From Streptomyces filipinensis (GTDB lineage Bacteria > Actinomycetota > Actinomycetes > Streptomycetales > Streptomycetaceae), in NCBI RefSeq assembly GCF_014649495.1, contig NZ_BMTD01000021.1:1-64000 (forward strand): 64,000 bases of DNA, read 5' to 3'. Below the pieces are notes generated by a model. It was not told the origin of the DNA. It made no database searches and worked only from the letters and a program-made list of their open reading frames with translations. This document shows, in pieces, positions 1 to 7,248 of this stretch. A program made the translations under genes and the position numbers. How positions within the stretch are numbered: the stretch's first letter is position 1; every line of letters starts with the position of its first letter.

Positions 1-139
1 GGTGGTTTTTTTCAGGGGTGGTTGTGTGGAATGCATGGTGGGGTGTGTGGAGTGACTGTTTCGTTTTGTGTGTGGGGGGTTGTACGGTCGGGTTGTCGGT
101 TCGGGGTTTTTGGTGTGGTGGTTGTCGGGGAGGGTGGTT

Positions 140-1111
140 GTGGTTTTCAGGGGTGTGGTGGCGGGGGGTTCGTGGGGTGATGTCGCGGGGTTGGTCGAGT
201 TTGTTCCGGGGGGTTTTGCTGATTGGTCGCGGCCGGAGTCTGTGGCGTGTCAGATGCTGCGGTGTGAGCCGGGTGATGTGGATGTGTTGGTGGGGGCGGG
301 GCTGCCGTTCGCGTATCGGTCGGGTGTGCGTTGTTTCGATGTGAATGATCTGTACAACCTGGGGATGTATTCGGGGCGGTCGGATACGCAGCCGGAGCTT
401 GCGTTTCGTATGTTGTTCCGTTTCGCGGGGCGTTCGGTGGTGGATTTGCTGGGGCCGCGGGTGTGGGATTTCCGGGTGCGGTTGGAGTGTGCGGGGTGTG
501 AGGGGGCGGCGCCGTGGCGTTTTGAGGCGCCGGATGTGGTGCGGTTCGGGGGGCGTGTCGAGGATGTGGTGGCGCCTTCGGTGGGGGAGGGGTCGGCGTC
601 GTATGCGGCGCGGGTGACGTCGGTGGGGGCGAGGACGCCGTTGGTGTCGCCGGTGTTGCGGAAGTTGACGGGGGAGTATCTGGAGGCGGGGTATCGCTGG
701 CAGATGGTTCCGGTGGCGATGCAGGCTGATTATGAGTTGGTGCACCGGCTGGGGGTGACGAGTTGTATCGCGGCGAGTTTGTGGTTGGCGGAGCGGTTCA
801 GGGCGGCGGGGTATCGGGCCGAGGCGAAGCGGGGCTGGTTTTGCGGGGTGCTCGGTGGTGCGTTGGATCTGCCGCACGCGTGTGTGGAGGTCGAGGACGA
901 TGACGGGGTGCTGAAGACGGTCGATATCGCGAAGGCGCAGCTGGCGGCGCGTCTTTCCCCGGACACGGCTGATTTCCAGGACTTGTGTGTGGGGTCGGTC
1001 TACAACAAGGTGATTGCGTCCACGGCGTCGGGTGGCGCGCCGTTCGCTTCTCACGGGTGCGGGTCGGAACTGCCGGCCGGGGTACGGGCGGACATCCGTG
1101 CCGTGCGCTGA
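140..1111 (+). CDS. Transglutaminase-like protein, possible amide-forming acyltransferase
   Basis: A protein of about 323 residues with no clear close relative that I recognise. Its C-terminal half looks like a transglutaminase/papain-type fold. Cys209 lies in TSCIAASLWL, His246 in LDLPHACVEV and Asp262 in KTVDIA, in the usual Cys-His-Asp order and spacing (numbered from the GTG at 140). Some transglutaminase homologues in antibiotic clusters, such as AdmF of andrimid, join two carrier-bound acyl groups through an amide bond. The carrier proteins downstream make such a role plausible here, but this is inference. The start is uncertain: GTG at 140 follows a GGGGAGG-like stretch, and the frame also stays open to a GTG at 68. 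Third codon positions favour G and T, unlike genes beyond about 6 kb. It could instead be a cysteine hydrolase. Confidence 0.5.
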   Translation: MVFRGVVAGGSWGDVAGLVEFVPGGFADWSRPESVACQMLRCEPGDVDVLVGAGLPFAYRSGVRCFDVNDLYNLGMYSGRSDTQPELAFRMLFRFAGRSVVDLLGPRVWDFRVRLECAGCEGAAPWRFEAPDVVRFGGRVEDVVAPSVGEGSASYAARVTSVGARTPLVSPVLRKLTGEYLEAGYRWQMVPVAMQADYELVHRLGVTSCIAASLWLAERFRAAGYRAEAKRGWFCGVLGGALDLPHACVEVEDDDGVLKTVDIAKAQLAARLSPDTADFQDLCVGSVYNKVIASTASGGAPFASHGCGSELPAGVRADIRAVR

Positions 1112-1280
1112 CCGTATGCGGCCGGCCGTTCTGATGGCGGGTGTTGCGTCCGGCACGCTGACACCGGGAACGGATGGCCCGCGCTCGCGGCATCGGGGAT
1201 TTCGTCCGGCGCCGGCGGGGGAGGTCGCCGGGTGCGGCGGTGAGGCCGGGAACGGCCGGGTGCCGCATGCACCCCGGACC

Positions 1281-1660
1281 CGCACGGCTGGTGCGTCGTA
1301 GGCCCGCCGGGGACGGGCAGAGCCTGTGCTTCATGGGTCTGTCGGGGACGCACATGGCTGGTGGGCCGCGGCCTCGCTGGGGACGGGCAGAGCCTGTGCT
1401 TCATGGGCCTGTCGGGGACGGACATGGCTGGTGGGCCGCGGCCTCGCTGGGGACGGGCAGAGCCTGTGCTTCATGGGCCTGTCGGGGACGGACAAAGCTG
1501 GTGCGCGGGGGTTTTCCGTGACGGACAGGGCTCGTGCTTCGTAGGTCTGTCGGGGACGCGCAGGGCTGGTGCGCGGGGGTCGGCCGTGACGGACAGGGCT
1601 CGTGCTTGATGGGTCTGTCGGGTCGGATGGGGCTCGGGTTTCGTGGGTTGGCCGGGGTCT
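1281..1660. repeat. Degenerate tandem array of about 70-bp units
   Basis: Units begin at 1311, 1381, 1451, 1521 and 1589. The first two are almost identical over 70 bp (GGACGGGCAGAGCCTGTGCT, then TCATGGG and CTGTCGGGGACG, ending GGCCTCGCTG). The third diverges at its end. The fourth and fifth are 68-70 bp variants beginning ACGGACAGGGCTCGTGCTT. A partial unit precedes them from about 1281. The array fills most of the 666-bp gap between the transglutaminase-like gene and the N-oxygenase gene. Several frames are open through it by chance, but none resembles a protein family. It has no CRISPR-like alternation of constant repeats and variable spacers. Confidence 0.85.
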
Positions 1661-1777
1661 GGAAGGTCCGGGGTGCGGGGGTGGGTGGAGCTCCGTTGGG
1701 GGGTGTTGCCCAAGGCGGTGGGACGTTCGTGTGTGGGTGTCGGAAAAAGAGACTGGGTTGTGGAAGGGGTGTTGGTT

Positions 1778-2656
1778 GTGGTGGTGCGTGGGGTGGAGCC
1801 GGTGGTGCTGGATCTGGGCCGGTTGGAGAATCTCGCGGAGTCGGGTTATTACAACCCGTATTCGATGTTCGACTGGCCGGATGTGATCGAGCCGGATCTG
1901 CCGTGGATGTCGGAGTCTTTGACGACGTTGGCGGGGACACCGATGTGGGATGAGCTGAGCCGTGAGCAGCAGGTGGCGTTGACGCGGTTCGAGGCGATCA
2001 ATTTCTTCAGTCTGAATATTCACGGTATCCGTGAGTTGATGAGTGAGGTGGTGATGCGTATTCATGAGCGGACGTATGCGGGTGTCTCGGAGTTCTTGCA
2101 CCATTTCATTGGTGAGGAGAACGAGCACATGTGGTTCTTCGCGCAGTTCTGTCTGCGGTACGGCGGGAAGCTGTATCCGGCGCAGCCGGCGTTGAAGGCG
2201 GGTTCGGTGGATCATCTGTCGCCGGTGGCGCGTGAGTTGATCGTGTTCGCGCGGATCCTGATCTTCGAGGAGATCGTGGATTACTACAACGCGCATATGG
2301 CGACGGATGCGTCGTTGCCGGCGATCGCGCGGGAGATCAACCGGGTGCATCACCAGGATGAGAGCCGGCATGTCGCGTTCGGGCGGATGATCTTCACGAA
2401 TCTGTTGGGGCAGGTCGCCGAGCGGGATGCGGGGGAGGTCCCGGTGATCGCGGAGTATCTGGAGAGTTATCTGCAGTACAGCATCGCCACGCTGTACAAC
2501 CCGCAGGCGTACCGGGATGCGGGGATCGCGGATGCGTTGGGGGTGCGGCGGCGGGCGCTGGCGCATCCGGTGCGTCGTGCGGCGCACGACGAGGTGTTGA
2601 AGCGGACGAGGAAGTTTTTGAGCCGGGCCGGTGTGGGGCGGGAGGTGATCAAGTGA
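1778..2656 (+). CDS. AurF-type di-iron N-oxygenase
   Basis: A ferritin-like non-haem di-iron enzyme of about 292 residues, of the family of p-aminobenzoate N-oxygenase AurF, CmlI and AzoC, which oxidise amines to hydroxylamine, nitroso, nitro or azoxy products. The ligand pattern is complete: a Glu in the first long helix (GIRELMSEV), ExxH in GEENEHMWF, a Glu in LIFEEIVDYY, and HxxxExxH in HHQDESRHVAFG. The gene is followed at a 4-bp GTGA overlap by a carrier protein, so the substrate may be a carrier-bound amino acid rather than a free arylamine; that is inference. The start is not certain. GTG at 1778 follows GGAAGGGG by a suitable distance, but several in-frame GTG codons are available. 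The substrate cannot be read from the sequence. Confidence 0.82.
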   Translation: MVVRGVEPVVLDLGRLENLAESGYYNPYSMFDWPDVIEPDLPWMSESLTTLAGTPMWDELSREQQVALTRFEAINFFSLNIHGIRELMSEVVMRIHERTYAGVSEFLHHFIGEENEHMWFFAQFCLRYGGKLYPAQPALKAGSVDHLSPVARELIVFARILIFEEIVDYYNAHMATDASLPAIAREINRVHHQDESRHVAFGRMIFTNLLGQVAERDAGEVPVIAEYLESYLQYSIATLYNPQAYRDAGIADALGVRRRALAHPVRRAAHDEVLKRTRKFLSRAGVGREVIK

Positions 2657-2901
2657 GTGTGGAGCCGATGCAGGCGGTCCGTGAGTTCATCGTGGGCCGT
2701 AATCCTCAGCTGGGTGAGTTGTCGGAGGAGTTGGATCTGATCGACAGCCGGGCCATCGATTCGCTGGCGTTCGTGGAGTTCATCTTCTTGCTGGAGGAGC
2801 TGACGGGGCAGGCGATCGATCCGGAGGATCTCGATCTCGATGATTTTCGCACGCTGAGGACTCTTCAGTTGCGTTTCTTCACGAAAGAGGCGGCATGGTG
2901 A
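2653..2901 (+). CDS. Free-standing acyl/peptidyl carrier protein 1
   Basis: An 82-residue acidic four-helix carrier protein. The phosphopantetheine serine is Ser37 in the motif AIDSLAFVEF. It starts with GTG inside the stop of the N-oxygenase gene (GTGA) and ends inside the start of the ligase gene (ATGGTGA), so the three genes are almost certainly translated together. Bacterial amino acid:carrier-protein ligases are typically encoded next to their carrier, so this is probably the acceptor of the amino acid activated by the next gene product and the platform on which the di-iron enzyme works. It is not part of a modular synthase. Confidence 0.85.
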   Translation: MSVEPMQAVREFIVGRNPQLGELSEELDLIDSRAIDSLAFVEFIFLLEELTGQAIDPEDLDLDDFRTLRTLQLRFFTKEAAW

Positions 2902-3806
2902 CGACAACGGCGACGACAACGACAACGGCGACGGCGGTGGCCCGGACGGCGGCGGCCGAGGCGGGGGCTGAGGCGGCGGGGGTGGGGGTGCGTGAGAATG
3001 GTCTGGGGGTTCTCGATGGCAGCCAGTTGAGGTTGCTGCGGGCGATCGACGGGGTGTTCTTGCGTCTGGCGCAGGACTGGCAGGCGCCGGAGTTCCGGTT
3101 CCCGTTTCTGATGCGGTGCAGGGATCTGGACACCTTCGACTACTACGACAACTTCCCGCATCTGGGGCTGGCCGCGGTCCGGTTGGATCCGGGGCGTCTG
3201 GGTGCGGTGCTGGGTGAGGAGGCGCGGCCGGTCGAGCGGATGCCGGCCGCGGTGATGGAGCCGGCCGCGTTCGCGTTGCCGTCGGCGGCGTGCTACTCGG
3301 TGTATGTGGACCTGGCGGGGTCGGTGCTGCCCGGTGAGGGGGTGCTGCGGACCACGGTGGGCACGTGTTTTCGTAACGAGGAGCATTACCGGGGGCTGCA
3401 GCGTCTGCTGGGGTTCTCCATGCGCGAGATCGTGTGTGTGGGCCCGGAGCAGACGGCGAAGGCGCATCTGGTGCGGGCCAAGCAGGCCGTCGAGGCGCTG
3501 TGTTGCGAGCTGGGGCTGGATCTGCGGATCGAGGCGGCCACCGATCCGTTCTTCGACAAGAACAGCGGCAAGGCGAAGATGCAGCGGCTGTTCCCGGTCA
3601 AGGAGGAGTTCGTGGTGGAGGGCCTGGCGATCGGCTCGGTCAACTACCACCGCAACTTCTTCGGTGAGCGCTGCGACATCCGCGTCGGGCAACAGACGGC
3701 GCACACCAGTTGTCTGGCGTTCGGGCTGGAGCGGTGGGTGCACACGCTGACCGAGCGGTTCGGTGGCACGGATGCCGCGGTGCGCGCGGTGGAGAGTCTG
3801 AGCTGA
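2895..3806 (+). CDS. Class II aaRS-like amino acid:[carrier protein] ligase
   Basis: A 303-residue homologue of the catalytic core of class II seryl-tRNA synthetases, without the N-terminal tRNA-binding coiled coil. This is the architecture of the bacterial aa:CP ligases, which adenylate a small amino acid (Gly or Ala in characterised members) and transfer it to a carrier-protein pantetheine. Motif 2 is seen as GTCFRNEEHYRGL and motif 3 as LAFGLERWVH. Cysteines in SAACYSVY and HTSCLAFGLER, with a Glu in MREIV, fit the Cys-Glu-Cys zinc site of this group. The first 25 residues are a Thr/Ala-rich low-complexity run encoded by ACA/ACG/GCG repeats (about 2895-2970). The gene overlaps its neighbours on both sides. 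The amino acid chosen cannot be assigned with confidence. Confidence 0.82.
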   Translation: MVTTTATTTTTATAVARTAAAEAGAEAAGVGVRENGLGVLDGSQLRLLRAIDGVFLRLAQDWQAPEFRFPFLMRCRDLDTFDYYDNFPHLGLAAVRLDPGRLGAVLGEEARPVERMPAAVMEPAAFALPSAACYSVYVDLAGSVLPGEGVLRTTVGTCFRNEEHYRGLQRLLGFSMREIVCVGPEQTAKAHLVRAKQAVEALCCELGLDLRIEAATDPFFDKNSGKAKMQRLFPVKEEFVVEGLAIGSVNYHRNFFGERCDIRVGQQTAHTSCLAFGLERWVHTLTERFGGTDAAVRAVESLS

Positions 3807-5254
3807 TGCGTACCACGGTGGCCCGGGCGCTGGGCTGTGAGGTGAGTCTGCTGCAGTCGGGCATGGGCGGGGTGGCGGGGCCGGAGCTGGCCTGCGCGGT
3901 CTCCGAGGCCGGGGCGGCGGGCTGCGCGGGCGGCTACAAGCTGTCGGGTGCGCCGCTGTCGGCGATGCTTGAGCGGCTGGTGGCGCACACGGCGCGGGTG
4001 GTCGGGGTGAACCTGATCCCGGAGGTGGTCGGGCCCGGGCAGCTGGGCCGGCAGGTGGCGCAGGTGCTGGGGGAGACACCCGAGCGGGTGTATCTGTCGT
4101 TCTTCGGGATGCCGCCGGATGCGGTGCTGCAGCAGCTGGTGGGGGCCGGGCGCCGGGTGGTGGTGCAGGTCGGCACCGTCCAGGACGGTGTCCGTGCGGC
4201 CGGTCTGGGTGCGGTGGTGGTGGCCCAGGGTATCGAGGCGGGCGGTCATCTGCTGGGGGAGTGGCGCCGTGACGACCTCGTGGCGGCGTTGCGGGACCGG
4301 CTGCCCGATGCGGTGGTGGCCGCCGCGGGCGGGATCGGCTCGCCCGAGCAGGCCGGGCGGGCGCTGGCCGCGGGCGCGGACGGGGTGCTGCTGGGCACCG
4401 TGTTCGTCGCCGCCCGTGAGTCACGCGCTCACCCCCGCTTCAAGGCGGCGGTGGCCGGCGCCGAGGCGGGTGACACCGTGATCAGTGACGTCTACGAGAT
4501 CGGCTGGCCGGGCCGGCGCCACCGGGTGCTGGCCACGGCGGTGACCGCCGATCCGGGGCAGCCGGCGAGGTTCATCGGCCGCACGGTGGTGGAGGGAAAA
4601 CCGTATCTGGTGCCGCGGTTCAGCGCGGCGGTGCCCACCGACGCCACCAGCGGCCGGATCGAGGAGATGGCCCTGTACTGCGGCCTGTCCTGCAGCGCGG
4701 TGGCCGGTGAGGCGGCAGCGGCCGATGTCGTCGCCGCGTTCGCGCCCGTCCTCGCGGACGGCGCAGGAGCCACCCACCCCCACCCGCACACGGACCCCCA
4801 CCCGCACACGGACACAGACACACACCTGCACCCGTGCACGGACACGCACCCGCACCCGGACCCGCAGATGGGCACGGACGCGCACGCGGCCCCGGACCCG
4901 CAGATGGGCACGGACGCGCACGCGGCCCCGGACCCGCAGATGGGTACGGACGCGCACGCGGCCCCGGACCCGTACATGGGTACGGACGCGCACGCGGCCC
5001 CGGACCCGTACATGGGCACGGACGCGCACGCGGCCCCGGACCCGTACATGGGCACGGACGCGCACGCGGCCCCGGACCCGTACATGGGCACGGACGCGCA
5101 CGCGGCCCCGCACCCGCACAAGGACACGGAACCGCACCCGGACCCGCACGCGGGCACGCACCCGCACCCGGACCCGGACCCGGACGCGCACGCGGGCACG
5201 GACATGGACCTGGACCTGGACATGGAGAGGGAACTGAGCGATGCCGGCCGATGA
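3806..5254 (+). CDS. Nitronate monooxygenase-like FMN protein with repeat tail
   Basis: 482 residues; ATG overlaps the preceding stop (TGATG). Residues 1 to about 320 form a TIM-barrel of the nitronate monooxygenase/2-nitropropane dioxygenase family: GMGGVAGPELACAVSEAG near the N-terminus, QGIEAGGHLLGEW with the family His, and the FMN phosphate-binding AAGGIGSPEQAGRALAAGADGVLLGT. The family also includes FabK and PfaD enoyl reductases, so that activity is an alternative. Next to an AurF-type N-oxygenase, a nitro or nitronate intermediate on a carrier protein is a natural substrate (inference). The last 155 or so residues are foreign to the family: a His/Asp/Pro-rich segment with seven exact-length copies of a 12-residue unit, ending in an acidic stretch before the stop, which overlaps the next start. 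Confidence 0.8.
   Translation: MRTTVARALGCEVSLLQSGMGGVAGPELACAVSEAGAAGCAGGYKLSGAPLSAMLERLVAHTARVVGVNLIPEVVGPGQLGRQVAQVLGETPERVYLSFFGMPPDAVLQQLVGAGRRVVVQVGTVQDGVRAAGLGAVVVAQGIEAGGHLLGEWRRDDLVAALRDRLPDAVVAAAGGIGSPEQAGRALAAGADGVLLGTVFVAARESRAHPRFKAAVAGAEAGDTVISDVYEIGWPGRRHRVLATAVTADPGQPARFIGRTVVEGKPYLVPRFSAAVPTDATSGRIEEMALYCGLSCSAVAGEAAAADVVAAFAPVLADGAGATHPHPHTDPHPHTDTDTHLHPCTDTHPHPDPQMGTDAHAAPDPQMGTDAHAAPDPQMGTDAHAAPDPYMGTDAHAAPDPYMGTDAHAAPDPYMGTDAHAAPDPYMGTDAHAAPHPHKDTEPHPDPHAGTHPHPDPDPDAHAGTDMDLDLDMERELSDAGR
4859..5110 (+). repeat. Seven in-frame 36-bp repeats in the nitronate monooxygenase tail
   Basis: Seven contiguous 36-bp units, starting at 4859 and every 36 bases after it, encode DPQMGTDAHAAP (units 1-3) and DPYMGTDAHAAP (units 4-7). 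The flanks (about 4773-4858 and 5111-5230) are irregular His-Pro and Asp-Pro repeats such as HPHTDPHPHTD and HPDPDPD. The period is a multiple of three and the only differences are CAG/TAC at one codon and a few synonymous changes, so the array has expanded recently while staying in frame. Confidence 0.95.
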
Positions 5255-6113
5255 GGCACACGAGGACTATCACCACGATCTGACCTACCGTGAGGACGCG
5301 CCGCTGGTCGCGACCCGGCCGGGGGTGGAGCTGTACTGCGAGTCCACCGGCCAGGGCGTCACGATCACGACGCTGAACAACTTCTTCTTCTGCGCCCCGT
5401 TCTGGCGCGAGTACACCGACCAGCTGGTCGAGCACTACCGGGTGATCAGCTACGACCTGTGCAACCACGGACGTTCCACCCGTACGCAGGCCGAGCCCAC
5501 CTGGGCCGAGCACGCCGAGGATCTGATCCGTCTGCTGGACGCGCAGGGCGTGGACTCCACCTACCTGATCGCTTCCTCGGCTTCCACCCAGCTCGCCCGG
5601 GACGTGGCGCTGGCCCACCCGGACCGGGTGCGGGGCATGGTGCTGGCCGGACCGGTCGTGGGCCCGCAGGGCATGCGCCGCCACCGGATGCTGCAGCGGG
5701 CCTGGCTGCGGACCCTGAACAGCCACGGCATGCCCGAGCTGTACAGCCACATGTACCCGGAGGTGATCAGCACGGACATGAACGAGTCCACCCGTACCCC
5801 GGGTTTCCTCGGGCTGCGGGAGAGCTTCCTGGCGATGTCCACCCCGGAGGAACTCAACAACGGTCTGCGGCTGGCCCAGGAGGGCGAGGCGAGTCCCGAG
5901 CTGCTCACCCGGATCCACACACCGACGCTGATCGCCCTGGGCGACGACGACATCCTGCTGGGCCCCACCGCCGGCCACGAACTGGCCGCGCTGTTCCCCA
6001 ACGGCCGCTGCGCCATCATGCCCAAGGCCGGGCATGTGCCCTTCCTCGACGACCCGGCCGGTTTCCAGGAGCTGGTGCGCAAGTTCATCGACGAAGTGGA
6101 ATCACATGCCTGA
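5241..6113 (+). CDS. Alpha/beta hydrolase
   Basis: A 290-residue alpha/beta-hydrolase-fold protein. A serine lies in the nucleophile elbow YLIASSASTQLAR, where the usual flanking glycines of GxSxG are Ala and Thr. An Asp lies in ALGDDDILLG and the catalytic His in KAGHVPFLDD. The start lies 14 bp inside the repeat-bearing upstream gene, so the two are translationally coupled. Its stop overlaps the start of carrier protein 2. Such enzymes near stand-alone carrier proteins often act as thioesterases or acyltransferases, and release of a finished unit from a carrier is possible here. The substrate is unknown. Confidence 0.75.
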   Translation: MPADEAHEDYHHDLTYREDAPLVATRPGVELYCESTGQGVTITTLNNFFFCAPFWREYTDQLVEHYRVISYDLCNHGRSTRTQAEPTWAEHAEDLIRLLDAQGVDSTYLIASSASTQLARDVALAHPDRVRGMVLAGPVVGPQGMRRHRMLQRAWLRTLNSHGMPELYSHMYPEVISTDMNESTRTPGFLGLRESFLAMSTPEELNNGLRLAQEGEASPELLTRIHTPTLIALGDDDILLGPTAGHELAALFPNGRCAIMPKAGHVPFLDDPAGFQELVRKFIDEVESHA

Positions 6114-6360
6114 CACGGCAACCGACGTGCGCCGGCGTATCCGCGAGCTGCTGGCCGAGGTGTTCGGCGGATGGGGCTTTGTCAGCACCGTGGACGCATC
6201 AGCCTCGCTGCGTGAGGCCGGCGTGCCGTCCACCGCGCTGGTCGCGCTGCTGGTCGCGATGGAGGACGCGTTCGGATTCGAATGGGACGACGACGTGCGT
6301 CCCGAGGTACTGCGTTCGATCGACTCGCTGGCCGGGCACATCGAGACGCTCCGCGCCTAG
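6106..6360 (+). CDS. Free-standing carrier protein 2 (divergent attachment motif)
   Basis: An 84-residue acyl-carrier-like protein beginning inside the stop of the hydrolase gene. The expected Asp-Ser-Leu attachment motif is replaced by GVPSTALVALL, leaving Ser42 as the likely phosphopantetheine site. The following helix (VAMEDAFGFEWDDD) is acidic, as expected for a carrier. The loss of the Asp before Ser is unusual and might alter recognition by the PPTase, whose gene follows 14 bp later, or signal a specialised partner. Confidence 0.72.
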   Translation: MPDTATDVRRRIRELLAEVFGGWGFVSTVDASASLREAGVPSTALVALLVAMEDAFGFEWDDDVRPEVLRSIDSLAGHIETLRA

Positions 6361-6374
6361 GAAGGAACGTGCAG

Positions 6375-6941
6375 ATGCCGGCCCTGACGGCGGGCATCCC
6401 GGCCGCGGTGGCCGCGCGGATGTCCCTGGCGATCCATCCGGTGCCGGCACCCTACGGTGCGGCCCAGCAGTTCACGGCGGGTCGCCGCGCGGCCGCCCGG
6501 GCCCTGGCGCTGGCCGGCTCGGCCTGCCGGGTGGTGCCCCGCCAGGCGGGCGGCCGGCCGCTGTTCCCGCCCGCCTTCGCCGGCTCCATCTCCCACACCG
6601 GCCGTCTGGCCCTGGCGGTGGTGGTCCCCGGCGCGAGCGCGGTCGGCTGCGACATCGAAAACGCCGCCATCACCGCCCGGATGACCCGGTTCGTCCTGCA
6701 CACCCCGGAAAGACGAACGCTGCTGGAGCAGGCCGGCTACAGCGCACGCGATCTGTTCGCCGCCAAGGAAGCCGCGTTCAAAGCCCTCAGCGGCACGGCC
6801 GGCACCGGCCGGTTCTGGTTCTGGCAGATCCGCCTGAGCCAGGACGGCGGCGCACTGAGAGCCGCCTATGGCGGCCTCACGGTACCGGTGTGGATGAGCT
6901 CCAGGGCCGATCTGTCCGTCGCCGTGGCGATACGGCACTGA
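6375..6941 (+). CDS. Sfp/EntD-type 4'-phosphopantetheinyl transferase
   Basis: A short (188-residue) PPTase that activates carrier proteins by moving phosphopantetheine from CoA to serine. The Mg/CoA motif appears as VGCDIEN (usually GIDIE) and the second motif as DLFAAKEAAFKAL. The region SISHTGRLALAVVV matches the conserved N-terminal part of the fold. ATG at 6375 follows GGAAGG with good spacing. Members are usually 210-250 residues, so the N-terminal lobe is trimmed. Its place between the genes for carrier proteins 2 and 3 suggests these are its main substrates, though it may also serve the PKS/NRPS proteins. Confidence 0.87.
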   Translation: MPALTAGIPAAVAARMSLAIHPVPAPYGAAQQFTAGRRAAARALALAGSACRVVPRQAGGRPLFPPAFAGSISHTGRLALAVVVPGASAVGCDIENAAITARMTRFVLHTPERRTLLEQAGYSARDLFAAKEAAFKALSGTAGTGRFWFWQIRLSQDGGALRAAYGGLTVPVWMSSRADLSVAVAIRH

Positions 6942-6984
6942 ACCACACGACCACAACCTTAACCGCACGGGAGGGGACACCACC

Positions 6985-7248
6985 TTGAGGGGCCACGACA
7001 TCCGTCAGACCGTCGATGACATGTTCCGCCGCGAACTGCACGTGGCACAGATCAACCCCGACGTCCCGCTGGTGGACTACGGCCTGGACTCGATCAGGTC
7101 CATCACCCTGGTCGTCGACATGGAGGCCACGTTCGACGTGCGTATCTCCGACGAACAGGCAGCCTCCATGCTCACGCTCGGCGACGTCGTGGACCGCATC
7201 ACCGCTTTGCTGACCGTGAACGCCGGTGCCGGGGAAGGGCAGGCATGA
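6985..7248 (+). CDS. Free-standing acyl carrier protein 3
   Basis: An 87-residue carrier protein with a clear attachment site, Ser36 in YGLDSIRSITLVVDME. The start is a TTG preceded by GGGAGGGGACA at 6968-6978, a strong ribosome-binding site. It overlaps the aminotransferase/reductase fusion gene by 4 bp (ATGA at 7245). Together with the FAAL gene further down, it is the natural acyl-ACP substrate of the reductase domain: FAAL loads a fatty acid, the fusion reduces and transaminates it. Confidence 0.85.
   Translation: MRGHDIRQTVDDMFRRELHVAQINPDVPLVDYGLDSIRSITLVVDMEATFDVRISDEQAASMLTLGDVVDRITALLTVNAGAGEGQA

Noticed and set aside
1281..1660. CRISPR array
   Set aside because: The 70-bp units are contiguous and diverge along their length. 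There are no short constant repeats with unique spacers and no cas genes.
2895..3806. A second seryl-tRNA synthetase (resistance or housekeeping copy)
   Set aside because: The tRNA-binding arm is absent and the gene overlaps a carrier-protein gene, as for amino acid:carrier-protein ligases.
4421..5259. Antisense and alternative-frame ORFs across the 36-bp repeats
   Set aside because: All frames are open through the repeat by its periodicity. Only the frame starting at 3806 has a recognisable N-terminal domain and start/stop overlaps with both neighbours.
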